Shown: positions 34,581-47,040 of the stretch, in pieces
Numbering within the stretch: position 1 is the first letter of the stretch
How the letters are laid out: the number at the start of each line of letters is the position of its first letter
Source of the DNA: Liolophura sinensis
Taxonomy: Eukaryota; Mollusca; Polyplacophora; Chitonida; Chitonidae
DNA: 64,000 bases
Direction: 5' to 3'
NCBI RefSeq assembly: GCF_032854445.1
Contig: NC_088300.1
Location: forward strand, 51,622,984 to 51,686,983
Position numbers and translations under genes: made by a program
Notes under the pieces: generated by a model
The model's database searches: none
Told to the model about the DNA's origin: nothing
What the model saw: only the letters and a program-made list of their open reading frames with translations

Positions 34581-37500
34581 TAGGAATTAATGTTCTTGAA
34601 GATCTGACGTCAAAGTGATGCCTGTTGCCTGTTGTTGCTATCTTATTATTATATCTCGTTATTCGTCTTAAAATAAGAGAAGAATGGAAATGGCAGATGC
34701 TATAGACCAAGAACATAGACGTAAACAGTGACAATTTCGGTAGCATCAACTTTGCAAAGTCAACTCAGCTGAAATCAACTGGTTGTAATAAAGACCTGTC
34801 AGTGTTGATACGTTAGAGACACGCGCACTTGTGGCCGGTAAATAGGACACTTCGTCTGACTCTTTACTTCCCACCCTATAGTCATCGGAAATCGTTGTCG
34901 CGTTCAATCATAGCAAAGCAATCGGACGAGTTTGCTGTACAGGAATCGCTTGGATAAGTCTAAAAAGGTCCACAGCAGCGAGAAGATATTTACTGGCAAT
35001 TGGCGCTGACGAGATTCAGTTATGCCGGAACTGAGACCAATGATAGCCGCGCGTATGTGGAGCTATATATCCAGGCGGCTCTGGCCCAGGTGATCGCAAG
35101 AGAAACTCCCGTCAAAGGGAGGGGAAAAAGAGTCTTCGGAGCGACCTCTACAATGGGGCTAGCGATTCAATTTGACTGGCAAAACTATTTGTCATTTGCT
35201 GGCTGAAAGGCCCTCTCCACTCAGCCGTGTTGTGACTGCAAATTGGATGTAGAGCGACCTATTGGGGGGAATCGATGCGCGCTCGACCCTCGGCCAATGG
35301 TTAAAATGGATAAAGACAGTTTTCAGGGGTCAGTAGTTTGTGAAGATATGCCAGGACCGTTCCCTAATTTCATATTGGGTTTCACGTTTCGATTTTGGGC
35401 TTCCTGTATCGTTTCCTACTTTAATGTCCGCTTGTCATCACCAGGATGCTAGTTTCATTGTCACCAATGGAGTCAGATGGACCAAAATTTGTTATCTTAA
35501 AGGGCAAAATATCCAATATTTATTTATCAAATAGTTAAGTCGGCATGGACGACCCATAATAACGTACACAAGTTTACGAAAAGCGTGAGGAAATGTAACG
35601 TTATGATATGGTAAAACAGATAGTGCTTTCCTTTTCTCATTTATCTCTAATTGAAGACATATTGATCAGATTTTCTGCGCGTGGAATTCGGGCATAATTC
35701 CATACGTCTTTCAGTTACTTCTTGCACAACAAAAATTGTGTAAATGGTTGAGCCATATAACAAAATTTGGGATTGCTTTCGTTGTTGATTTTCGTTTGTT
35801 CGGCCTTGATGAATGTCTTTTGTTTCCGGACAGTGAGTTCTCTGAACATCAGAAACCTCTCACGTAATGGGGTATTTTTTTTTTTCAGAGAGTTTAACAT
35901 TCGCTTAAATGTTTTAAAACAGACGGTCTAAAGAAATCCATTTTAGCATTGTTGCTTTTCGTGTTTTTAATCTTTCACCTCCCTAATTGTCTTTTCCTCG
36001 CCTTTTTTCTCAAATTGCTTTTTTCCGGCCACCGGTTTCTGCTTTGGGTTTGAAGTAAACTGGCTTTGGTTGTCAGCCGACGAAGGGCTGTGTAAGAGCC
36101 AACTCCTTGAACAGATTACCTCGTTCCCAGGAGACGCTATCCCTGTAACCACCGCCTCAACTTAATTACTTATCGAGCCAGGCTTTAGCTTGTACTGTTG
36201 TCCCTAATTCCATTTCTTTTTGACAATGTTTGCGGCGAAAACTATAGCGCCATGTTGTCAAATAGTTTGCTCCTTATAACGATCATTGGCTGGCGTGTTA
36301 TGCTTACTATCGGATTGCGAAGCCCCTTGGTGACCATTTAGCACGGCAGATTACACAGTTTATTGAAAGGGTAGTGATACAAGATCCCACGAGAGGGCGC
36401 TGCTCTCGAGTACTCTCAGTTTCCTCTGCAACACCACCGCCGGAAGTACGGGCCCTTAATATAGTATCATGGGAAAACTGCAGCACAAAAGGGCCCATAA
36501 AGGAGGTTGACATCATTCTCAAGAGACTCAAGTATTTTAACCAACACCTTCGACACCTTTGAAATAAAGTATCATAATGAAGGATAATTTACCGGTTTAA
36601 TTTGTGACTTTCGCTTGTTATCCTGGGTAATTCACCACAATAACCATGTTTTTGGGACAAAAAAGTATTTTTTTCAAGTGACTTTGGCAAACCTGTTTTT
36701 TTTAACCGCATACAGTCCATCTATACATCGTCGCAAGCCTTCTAAAAGAAAACTGTAATTAGATAGCGAATGATTTACTATATGTGGAAAAACAAGAATG
36801 AAAAGTTTTGTTCACCAGTATCATTACACAGTTCTATCACACCTTACTTCTAACACAGTTCAGCTGGTTCTAGTGAGCACGTGCATACCTTATGAGATAT
36901 GGTGAAATTTTTATCGATACATGTATATTATTAATACGATATACACGAACAGCATTTCCAAATGACGTGTCTGTTGAATAAAAAAGACAGCAAATAATAT
37001 AACCTTAGGTTTTCGAAAGAGGTGTTGATACATTGGATGGAATACGCCAAGCTAGAGAAACCGGAAACATACACCATATCTCATCACTCGTACTCTGCTC
37101 ATATGGCAAAAAGACAAAACGTGGATCGCATGGTGGAAACAGCTGCGTTCTGGGTTACATATATAACTCGCACCCTATTGGTCAAAATCGATAACATGGT
37201 TGCACTATCGATTTTCTCGATGTATTCGCGATTTTACTTACTTTGAACTGTGCATCTCGGTTATACTAATAAAATACAACAAAAATAAAAAAGTATGCTG
37301 TTTAAACTTCATGTAGGATACATCGATGCATGTAAACGGCGTCTTCGCCTGGTTTAACCCTTAAGACACATTTAAAAAATGTATGGCCGAGAGAGGTGTG
37401 AAATGAATCTTCCCAATATTTTTTCTCAGGGTGAAGGTAGGGACTATTTATACTCAAAAAGCATTCCTTTAGCTCAACTAAAAACATTTCAAGTCACTCA

Positions 37501-38388
37501 ACAGAGTTCTTTTAAGAACTTTTAATGTTGCCTTATAAATTTTAGCCTGCTTAAATTGAATAAATTATTGTGAAATGCATGCAGTTTAGCAGCTGTTTTT
37601 TCTTATTAAGGTGCAAAGTAGTCGAATTTACAGTGCTTCCTCACCAAAGCAACATCTCACAGATGAACCACACGCATCTTCTACCTTTAGTGCGTTCAAA
37701 CTGCTATAGATTTCTATCGCGGTGATTTTGGTGACAATGGCAGAACTCAACTTTTTTGCAATATAAGTTAATGTTTGACCTTTACCCGTGTCAAACGCCG
37801 GAACAAACTGACTGGAGTACCTGGCTGCCACACGCAAGAATAATGGAACCCGGTACCGGAAGGAGACAGACAGTCATGGGGTCGACACGAAACTATTACA
37901 GCGACAGGAAATCGACCGTCTTCGAAGCCGTCGGAATTTTTTTTCAAACGTTCTTTGATTATTAAAGAGTTTGTGCAGATCGGCGCCTTGTGTTATTATC
38001 AGATTAATGCCAGGAAATATTTCTACTTCCGGCTCAGACACTTCGTCAGTCTGTGGCCCAGACTGTGATAACATTATCGTAAGCGAACTCCTAGACGAAA
38101 TTCTTAGAGATGCCTCCTTTCATCGGATTTGTCTTGGGTTACTCTCTGCTCGGTTTACAGATTTGTTCACAGTAGTTATAAGGCAATTCTACAGAATTAA
38201 TCTGACCTCATTGTTTCCCGATAAAAATAGCACAAAATTATGTCCGAGTCTGATTTCACTCCGTCCGAATATATGGAAAAATTCTTGCGCCTGGGTGCCA
38301 TGGAATACTATTCAGATTACAGGGTTTCTGGAGTAGGGAATTACCATGGGGGATTACGTCAAGATTTCACATAATCCTCTACATAACG
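34581..38388. other. No gene recognised; two G+C-rich islands
   Basis: Islands at about 35000-35330 and 36030-36500 stand out from the AT-rich surroundings. The first carries a 68-codon plus frame (35000-35206) of coding-like composition but with a TTG start and no recognised domain. The rest shows neither genes nor repeats. Confidence 0.35.
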
Positions 38389-38590
38389 GAGGGGCCTCCG
38401 TGGCTAAGTCTGCTAACGCAGCACAATGACTGGGAGCCTCTCACCAATGTTGTCACTGTGAATTTACGTCCAGCTCATACTGATTTTCTCTTAGGTTATG
38501 CATTGGAAGTTGTGGCAGCAGCCTACGGATGGTCGGTTTGCTTCCACCATAATGCTGGACGCCGTCGTATAAGTGAGTACGGCGTAAAAC
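38389..38590 (+). repeat. SINE A, nearly complete
   Basis: Head GGGCCTCCGTGGCTAAGTC, then GGAGCCTCTCACCAATG, a decayed B box, CCTACGGATGGTCGG, CCACCATAATGCTGGACGCC and GAGTACGGCGTAAAACACAA. An internal deletion removes part of the core, and the ATATTC before GAGTACGG is lost. Confidence 0.88.
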
Positions 38591-39845
38591 ACAACTCACA
38601 CAAACGAATCGCTGCCAATTCCTACACATTGGTGAGCACATGGACAGAGCTATACCGGTATTCCTGACCACCATTCTCTTAGAACAGAGACTAGGAGTAG
38701 TAAAGGTGTCTTTTTATTTGAATCACATTGCCAAGGCGTCATCAAGGCAGCGCCACGATGATACAAGGAGTTTTGCCAAGTGTACCTCTACTTTTCTAAG
38801 CCCGAAATCCTTCACTGTTTTCCGTTGCCAGATAGGGGATTATTTTCAGCTTCCACTTTTTCACTTTCTCAGTTTTGGAGGATATGCCTTAAAAGCGAAT
38901 ACCACGTGTCTGAACCATGGATCTGAACATTTCTTCTTCTTCTCAGAAAAGGTTAGCATACAAATGTTTGCTTTGGTTGATTAGAATATAACGTTGTACA
39001 TGAATGAATGTCTGTTACCGCTACCGGACATTAGTTGGGCATTCTTTTTTGAACAATTTAACGCTAGATTCAAGTTTAAATATGGTCATTGGACACTGAC
39101 AAATTCCATAAGTGAATAATTCTGCAAATTACATCTTTTACATGATTATATGTAAGCATTGGGTCGACTGATGGTGACAAAATCCTACGAATTGTGCTTT
39201 ATACAGGTCTGTAGGTGTTGCAGGAAACCTATCCGACGCATTTCATGTTGAATTATTAAATTGTTCTTTTTCAGTCCCTCAAAACTTCAAACATACCTGC
39301 CGTCTAACGAAAAGTTTAAAATAAACAAAACCACACGCGGATAGAGGGCACTGATGCTGCCTGTCTGATTATTCTGATGGACAGCCATTTGACTAAAGCT
39401 GTACGCCATATTCCTGTTCTCCAGTGTATAAAACCTGTCGAGTGAGACCAGTAAGACAATCAGAATCCACTCATCGCCAACGTATAGGAGTACTATATGT
39501 AGTTGCTCCATTTTAAACTGTACTATTTTAAGTTCAAAACCAAGTAACGCGATATGTTGAAATAATATAAGAGACTCATGATTAATGTGTTTTCTGGGCC
39601 ATACCTTAGCCGCAAAGTGTGCTTATAACACACAAACATGCATGCAGGTTAACTATGAAGAAGCCAGCATATGCCAGCTTACATCAATGCATGTAACAGG
39701 CGAGGAGAGAGGTCTAATCGAAATGTCTACATATCGCCCTTTCTGGCTTTATTCTGAAAGACAAAATTAACCAGTATGAAATAAAATTGCATTTAGTCCT
39801 GGCAGTATCGTAAGTCTTGGAACATTGACTACCTTTGTAAACAAC
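38591..39845. other. No gene recognised
   Basis: No repeat or frame of note. Confidence 0.45.
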
Positions 39846-40172
39846 CGCTCCAGTGGCCTAATAGTTAGGACGAACCCTCGAATTAAGTCAGGAGGCCTGC
39901 ATGGGATCAAATCAGGCTCTGGTCATACTTTAAAAATGGTACTTCTTGCTGCCTTGCTTGGCGCTCAGCATTGGGAGGTCACAACAAGGAAACAAGCCTG
40001 GTTGGTCCGGTTTCAGCATAATGTGACTGGAGGGGTTGTCATGTCTGGTGTCTTCGGCATGATACTTCAGAGGCGGCTGCACTTTGGCGGCATGGACTCC
40101 GGCGGACTCTTCGTCCTCATATTAATGAAAAATTGTTAAGTACGACGTAAAACTGCAAGAATGCATACATAT
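39846..40172 (+). repeat. SINE C, nearly complete
   Basis: tRNA-like head with an A box AGTGGCCTAATAGTTAGGAC and a B-box-like GGGATCAAATC (39903-39913). The body includes CTTGCTTGGCGCTCAGCATT, TCAGCATAATGTGACTGGAG and TGGTGTCTTCGGCATGATAC. The 3' end is AAAATTGTTAAGTACGACGT followed by a GCATACATA tail. Body and tail separate it from families A and B. Confidence 0.85.
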
Positions 40173-41499
40173 TTTTGCAAACTTGACGTTCCAATATTTG
40201 ACGTGTACGTTAAAACAGTAGAATTAATGCTTCACGAGTGATGTATAGTCTACGAGATTTTTGTACAGGCCTCTCTGGTAGCTTTTACAAAACAGACTAA
40301 GAAGTCGTTAACCTTAACATGTAGTTATTTCAACGTCACCATATGGATGCCTTTTGATGCTGTTCACTGTTTAGGTAGTGCACATGTCACGAGACAGCCT
40401 CGTTATGCGATCCCTTGAGCACGCAATTAGACATCACATAATCAGGAACGATGAAACATGGAGCAAAACACTGTCGGTCTTTGTATTTATAAATACATCA
40501 AATAAAGAAATTTTATACCACAAAGTCTAAGCCTGTTTATATAACAGCCAAGACCACAAAAAGACGGAAACTTATTTAATGTTGAAAATTTTATATATAA
40601 AGAGGCAAAGGCAACGATGGTTGGTTGATGGTCACTATTGTGCTATATGAGTAAGCAGTGGAATCACGTGCTGAACGGAAATATAGCTCACCATTCACAT
40701 TAACAATTGATGCGCCATAAGGAAGGTGGGTGAAAAAGCTGTTAGGATAGGACAATCAGATAACTTTGTAGTAGGCAAATTTAATTACTCTCTTTAACAA
40801 GAAGTGTCAATGAATAAGAGCCGTATAAGAACATAGCTATTCTGAAAAAAATGCATGTGCACAACAGGCGCACTAAAACCAAACCGATTCCATTTCGAAT
40901 CAAGCAGATTGAGATGAAGAGAGATTGTCATTAGACTATGGCATCCTATAAGCGTGCTAGCACAACATTCGATCATGAAAAAATGATTATGTATTTCCTC
41001 CACGCGACGGGGCTAATTAATTAGTAAGCCTTGTCTTTGATCTTTTGCCGCGTGTAGAAAAGTATCAATGTACCAGTGAGGCTATAACACTTCCTTTTGA
41101 CACGTACATTGCCTGTGGTCTAGTCACCCATCCATACAACAAAATGTATTGTATTTTTGGCGACCGGATTTGGTCAAAATTACGTAAAGTATCTTAGTGC
41201 AATTTTGACGGAATCCCAACCATTAAGGGCAACTCTGAAGTCTCGAGAGTGGCGAGAATGGACTTTTGTGTTCGATATACATACCTGCTCACTTGAACGC
41301 CACATTGGCTTAATACTGTATCGGTGTTTATATTCATACAGCTTCTTGGATAATAAAAACAAATCGTCTGTAGTGCGATGGGACGTCCCCGATGGAAGAA
41401 AAATGCGTAGGTTATGTGAGGGTATCAGGGGAAAAGCCCTCTTGGCGGGTCAAATTTGCCTGGCCTGTGTAATGATGTATTCCGTTTAAACCTATCCAC
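40173..41499. other. No gene recognised
   Basis: AT-rich. The 110-codon plus frame at 41157-41489 begins with TTG and shows no domain. Confidence 0.4.
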
Positions 41500-42970
41500 T
41501 CCTCGGGGAGCCGACCAGACTGCTTGAGATGGTTTGCTGGTCGGCAAGGGACCAATCTTCTACCTACTCCCCAGAGCTGCTATTAAAACAATGTCACACG
41601 AGCGTTATACGTTATCCCGTGTTATAGCTCATGCGCTTAACCTGTAATGGAATTTGTTACCAACAATAGGAAATAGTCTCCAAGGACCAGGGCCGCCTGG
41701 CTAAGGTAGAGGCTGTTGGAATGAACCCTAATCTGCCCAGAGCACTCTATAATTTTTCTCGCTCAACAGAGAAGCAGGGAAATTGAGTTTGTTCAGCTGT
41801 GAAAAGCTTTGGGGCGAACCACTCGATCTTCATTCCCGCTTACCCAATCACTCACTTTACCCCATAAATAGGCCCGGTAAAACCCATATCTGCCGCACAC
41901 CCTTCTCGCAACCCGCCTGCGTAATGGTCATATCTAAAACACAGTTTTCCGCTGACTTTATGATCCTTATAATATCCTTGACTTCCACTTCCATCATGAC
42001 GAGACCGGCACGGGATTTGAAGAGGGCTTAAGGTTGTCCCGGGCCGTATCAAAGGGGCAGAAACAGAATGAAAATACCAGTTATTATGAGAGTGTGCGGG
42101 CGGACGGGGTCGCTAGCTTTGCTCATCAATTAGATAATATAACACTGTCAAATATAATTCACGACAGCTACCCGTCTCTGTTTGGTCACTGCGTCTCTCC
42201 CGTTTGTCTCCCGCTTAAGCAATGGAAACGGGAAAGCCTTCATTGTCTCCGGTCGTCCACCCAATGCTTCTGTCAACAGACGAAAAAACACGCCACTTCG
42301 GTTCGGCTTGAGCCAAAAAAAAAAAAAAAAAACGCCACCTAGCGGGGGAGAATAGTTACACTTTCCAATATTCTATTAAACAGCGCCCCCTGTGTTGGCC
42401 TCGCGCAGGGTTTCCCCGGTAGCCGGGCCTCCCAATATCCTGATTAGTTGGCCGCTTTTGACATGATAATGTAATACTGGCCTTTAACACCGGATTCCCT
42501 TTCTCGTCTCTGGCCGTTTATAAAGCGTTTCAAGCTTCAATTCCCGTTATCGTCGGCGAAATATTCTTTTACTGTCATTATTCATGGGGGCGATCGTCTG
42601 CTCCTATCAATGTTTCAGTGCGATTTAATCTCCAGTCCGGTTAATACAGAAATCATTCTGAATGCCGTGCGCATCCATCAGACGCGTCCTGTGACGTTGT
42701 TGACACAATCATCTGGCGACTAGCACTTGTAGAGACTTTTGTTTACACGCTCCGACATCCCTGTTACATTGCCTCCTCTTTCTTGGCGGCTACAGATCTA
42801 TCTCCATTCATCACGGCCTTCATTATCCTCCTCAAATCGCGCTCGGCCAGCTCGCGCACAATGGTCAGAATGTCGTAGCGGCCATTAATCAGAACCGATG
42901 AGTGGATCTGAACAGCATGGCGTACATTTGCGGGATTGTTGTGGCAAAGACTCTCATATCAAATTGACTG
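41500..42970. promoter_or_regulatory. Largest G+C-rich island, candidate regulatory block
   Basis: About 1.5 kb of repeat-free DNA with visibly raised G+C and CpG. It has ATCAATTAGATAAT, TTTATAAAGC and CATTAATC motifs. A minus open frame at 42958-42764 (64 codons, coding-like codon composition, ends at TAA) lies at its right edge and could be a terminal exon. No splice acceptor with a pyrimidine tract precedes it. Confidence 0.3.
42313..42331. repeat. Poly(A) tract
   Basis: About 19 A inside the G+C-rich island. Confidence 0.85.
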
Positions 42971-44309
42971 ACGACCGGGATATTAAACCCCACACAAGTC
43001 GAAACTGTTTCTGTTCGCTCTGATTGAAATAAATGGAATAGTGAATTGTAGACAGTTAATTCGTCTCTGTGACACGTATCACAGTCACTCGTATATTGCT
43101 GTTTATCTCGTACCTTGGACTGGTAAGTATGAGATTGGTGTGATAGACGTTTTCTATAGCAATGACGCTGGAATGAATATAACTCTGTATTATCATGGCA
43201 AATTCCTTTCAGAATGACTCAAGTTTGGGCCTTTATCGTTGTCTTTGAAATTTCAAGATCCCTTACTGTTTGCATTGACAGAATTTATTTTCTAGTTTAA
43301 CACTTAAAATTGGTTTTAGATTTCGCTTTTCTGCGTAATCCGGCAAATTTATGATAGAGACTAGGAAATTAGAGAAAAGAAAAAGGCAATAAAAAGACAG
43401 ACAAGGAATACAAAAAAGTCGCAGACTAAAGGTGGTGAAACAACTCTCTGGAGATAAACGTTAAATAATGACTTCCTTTTATTGGGCAGATTTGTCACTG
43501 GTTTCTTGGAGCTCTGCGCCTCAGGTAACCCATTGCAAAGAGCCAAATTAAAAATTAAACAAAGCGAATATTTGAACCAGGCCGTCAGTGATATATGTAA
43601 TGGGAGTTTACAAATCCGGTAAACTTAGAAAAATGGCTGCCTCTCCTACTCACATAGCTTTTTTTGTCAGTTTTACTTATAGCATTTTTTGTGCGGTGCG
43701 ACGTTGAAAAAGCTTTGGGGTCCTCTGGTTCGTGTCTGAATGCTGTAACTTAATCAGTCGTGGGCTTTTACCTTGTTATTGTAATCTGTCAATTTCAAAC
43801 AGTCGTGTTTTTTAACTGGCCTTGAGCCACAGCGCTTGTTTCCATTGTCTGGAATGTGTCTGTGTTCTAATTCCTACCGTTACAGCGCTGGCATGGCAAC
43901 ACCACTCCTACAACGGTTAATTTAATTTTCACAACACAGGCAGTTAGCACAGGTATGAATCCCTCAAAACAAAGACGGTTCTCGCGAACTTTGCTTGTTA
44001 TTATTAACTACATGTGGGACTCAACAGTAATGTCTTCTAACTTGCTCTTGATAACGACTGTCCTATAACTTATATTCCATGGTTTCTTCATGCACCCGTA
44101 ATGACTTTGATTTGAACGTTACCAATATGTCCATCTGGTAAGGTTGTCGCGTTATAAACTGGAATGGTGTATGATTAATGTTTTCAGTTGATGGGATGAT
44201 GGAGTTTGTAGATGTAGGCTATACTATGGGAAGATATATGTATTTATCATTCTGAAAGTGACACACCCATCACACAGACATACCTAAGCTTGTGGATCCG
44301 TTTGAAAAC
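42971..44309. other. No gene recognised
   Basis: No coding frame or recognised repeat. Confidence 0.45.
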
Positions 44310-44420
44310 AGTGCAGTTCGTCAGATAGAACAAATGCCCTGACGTAAAATACGCATCATTCGACCCAGAGAGAGGTGGGATCGAACAGGCGATCTCGTTC
44401 AAACATATTTTAACATGATC
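44310..44420 (-). repeat. tRNA-derived SINE-like remnant
   Basis: The complement contains GATCGCCTGTTCGATCCCAC, a near-perfect Pol III B box, followed by TCTCTCTGGGTCGAATGATG. No A box is clear and the T-stem does not pair, so this is not a tRNA gene. Confidence 0.35.
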
Positions 44421-44465
44421 TAAATTGGTCTAAATCGATGAAACTTGCAGCAAATCGATACCATC

Positions 44466-44616
44466 TATGCGTCGAAACTGTCATTCGTATACCAGTCGTG
44501 TACAATAAGGACGTTCCAATTAAATAATCGCAAGGCCAATTCCCAAAACGACGTATAACACAAACTACCAAAGAACTAAGAAAGTATGTAAAGTATGAAA
44601 TTAGGGCGGAATCATG
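44466..44616 (+). repeat. Dispersed repeat E, copy 1
   Basis: Shares with 46864-47040 the ordered motifs GCGTCGAAAC, CATTCGTATA, CAAGG, CCAAAGAACT, AGAAAGTAT and GAAATTAGGGCGGAATCA. About 70% identity by eye. No coding capacity or terminal structure. Confidence 0.65.
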
Positions 44617-45399
44617 CCGACACAGATATCATGACAGACATCAACACAAAATACAGCCTTATAGGCGTGTGTGATTAGATAACAGTCGTATTTTTTTCTT
44701 TACACGATGTAGTGAAGTCTACAACTTGCCGTAGCCCTATAGCCTTTCAAAAACAAAAAGAAAACTTTATGAGGCATTTCCGTGCGAAAATGCAATTGTT
44801 ATTGTCATTCTTAAGTCTTGGAAGTGAAGAAAATCAATTACTTAGTAGATTCATTGGAGCTGAAGTTAACGGTCGATTTTTGCTGCAAACGGTAATTGAA
44901 AGAGGGCAGGTATTTTTGTTGTGGCGTACTTTGTTGTTCCTGACTTATTTGGGACGCTAACTTTTGATAGATGTATTTATAATAACTGAATGGACAGCTT
45001 GCAAGCGCATCAAAGCAATTCCAACTCAGACTTACCTCGCCTTATATCCGTTTTACAAAGCACATTCACATGTAACGTTTACAGGCACGGAACTGCCTTG
45101 CGTGATCGCACATGCTGATCTGGTAATATTTCCCTACATACTTAATACTTGTACGTAACTCTCGGTTTATTCTGTGAACGGGCCACGAATGTCTTAAGTC
45201 TGTATCTACCTATATTTTAAAATGTTTCTTGAGGAAGATATTTTCTCTTGTCAGATATAGCGAACGCCTGTTAACCGGGAATAATGAATTCAAACTTAAA
45301 ATGTTTGAGCTACCAATTGCCATGATCCGCCAGATATGTTTCTTCACCACTTTGACTATTAGTAATGTTTGAAGTTACCTTCGATTCAAGGCAAAATAT
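44617..45399. other. No gene recognised
   Basis: Two short plus frames (44712-44960 and 44964-45158), with no family resemblance. Confidence 0.4.
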
Positions 45400-45563
45400 C
45401 ACAAGATGTAATATGGTGACACGATTCGTTTGTCGTCTGTCACGAGATGTAATACGGTGACACGATTCGCTTGTCGTCTGTCACGAGATGTAATACGGTG
45501 GCACGATTCGTTTGTCGTCTGTCACAAGATGTAATACGGTGACACGATTCGTTTGTCGTCTGT
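45400..45563. repeat. 41-bp minisatellite, four units
   Basis: Units at 45400-45440, 45441-45481, 45482-45522 and 45523-45563. Each is CAC(A/G)AGATGTAATACGGTG followed by (A/G)CACGATTCG(T/C)TTGTCGTCTGT. Differences are single substitutions with no length change. Confidence 0.97.
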
Positions 45564-45811
45564 TATCAGGTTAGTTCCACAAAGATTTCATATCTTTATT
45601 ACCATGGAGACGTAATACCTATATCGTCACTGTTTTGATGCTATTGTTTATGTCTGTAATGTGAGGTGATTTGAGAAATTGTTAGAGTAAATAACTAACA
45701 CCACTGCATTTGTTTGACCTTCATGTAGTTCTGCTTAAGCGATGGTTGTGGAGGAAGTTGTTACAATCAAAGCACTGGCATGAGCAATTTTAAAATAAAA
45801 CCTTAACTAAT

Positions 45812-45910
45812 GTAAATTGACAAATAGGCGAATTTCAGCCGTTACGTGTGACCATGCATTTGCCAACCATCAAGTGCACTATCGTCGCTGCTCAGGTTTT
45901 ACTCTCCATA
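45812..45910 (+). repeat. Dispersed repeat D, copy 1
   Basis: AAATTGACAAA, TTACGTGTGACCAT, TCGTCGCTG and GTTTTACTCTCCATA match 60014-60112 in order. A second partial copy (GCCAACCATCACGTGCACTA ... TTTTACTCTC) follows at 45993-46035. Confidence 0.7.
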
Positions 45911-45961
45911 TTCGAGTCTTTTTATGATTTGCATATCCGTTGCGAATGGACCCGATTTAAA

Positions 45962-45992
45962 AGAGTGAGTGAGTGCTTAGAGTTTAACGTCG
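45962..45992 (-). repeat. SINE B tail fragment
   Basis: GAGTGAGTGAGTGCTTAGAG then TTTAACGTCG, the 3' end of family B. It is separated by about 300 bp from body sequence at 46300 that continues the same element. Confidence 0.85.
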
Positions 45993-46299
45993 AACTTGCC
46001 AACCATCACGTGCACTATCGGGTTTTACTCTCTTTTACTCTTTTTACTTTGATATGGAATTCATGCCTGGAATATCAACTGTCTGCCTGACGTCATTGAA
46101 AACTGATGACCGCTTCTCGCTTGTGTGTTACTGGCTTTATTTCCTATTTGTATAATTTCTTACATACGTTTGTTTTTGGGAGCTTTGAGTGTTAAACGTT
46201 GTTTTGGAAATGGATTTTGCGATTATGGACTTGGAACGCCCTTTACGGACTACGAATGGTATACGAATGTCGGACATGACGCTTGTATTTAATAAATTT

Positions 46300-46556
46300 A
46301 CAGTCATATGACGACGAAAGAATCCTTAGAGTGTATGTAATGTGCCTCCTCGCTGCAGGACGAATTTCCACCTCTTTTATCTCGTGCTGCTTCACTGAGA
46401 CGATTTACTAAAGGCAGGTAAGCCTCCACACCCGAGCCATTATACCGATAGGGTCACCCAGTCGTTGCGCTATCCCTTTAATGCTGAACGCCAAGCGAGG
46501 AAGCTACAACTTCGTCTTTTAAGGTCTTAGGTGTGACCCGATCCAAGATTGAGCCA
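46300..46556 (-). repeat. SINE B body, head lost
   Basis: Continues in order from the tail at 45962: CAGTCATATGACGACGAAAG, GTGCCTCCTCGCTGCAGGAC, GGAAGCTACAACTTCGTC, ending at GATCCAAGATTGAGCC before the A box. Probably one element interrupted by 45993-46299. Confidence 0.88.
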
Positions 46557-46863
46557 AAAAACTTATATTTATTGTCATACAACTTACTTCTTCCTGTTTG
46601 AGATTGGATCATATCTTCTACAACAGTTACTTACCAACTTTCAATGACTTAATCCTGGAAAGCGGTTTGACATAAGTACTTTGGGGTATATAAAGGCGCG
46701 ATTGTTTTGGTACAAACAGGGTGGAAGTAACTTAAGTGCGAAATTAAAATGTTTAGTTAAGTTAAGGAACTGTATGTATATGTAGATTTTGGTAATTATC
46801 GACAATAATATCGTAAGTTTTGTTTTTAAGACTGTCAAAGGATTTCTTCTTAAGTGTCAGTCT
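46557..46863. other. No gene recognised
   Basis: Short AT-rich spacer between SINE B and repeat E. Confidence 0.4.
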
Positions 46864-47040
46864 GTGCGTCGAAACAGACATTCGTATATCAACCGTCAAC
46901 CATGATGAATGTTCCAGGTCAATAATGGCAAGGTCAAGTTACAAAACGCCGTTCATACACATACCACCAAAGAACTTAGAAAGTATATGAAGTACGAAAT
47001 TAGGACGGAATCACAAAAAGAGAAGCAGTCAACAATTTTC
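46864..47040 (+). repeat. Dispersed repeat E, copy 2
   Basis: Best-kept copy: GCGTCGAAACAGACATTCG, ACCACCAAAGAACTTAGAAA, GAAGTACGAAATTAGGACGG and CAGTCAACAATTTTC. Confidence 0.65.

Noticed and set aside
41157-41489. 110-codon plus frame
   Set aside because: TTG start and no domain.
44370-44400. Possible minus-strand tRNA gene (TTCGATCCCAC)
   Set aside because: No cloverleaf can be formed; it is more likely a SINE head remnant.
45400-45563. CRISPR-like direct repeats
   Set aside because: The units are contiguous 41-bp tandem copies with no unique spacers, in an animal genome; this is a minisatellite.
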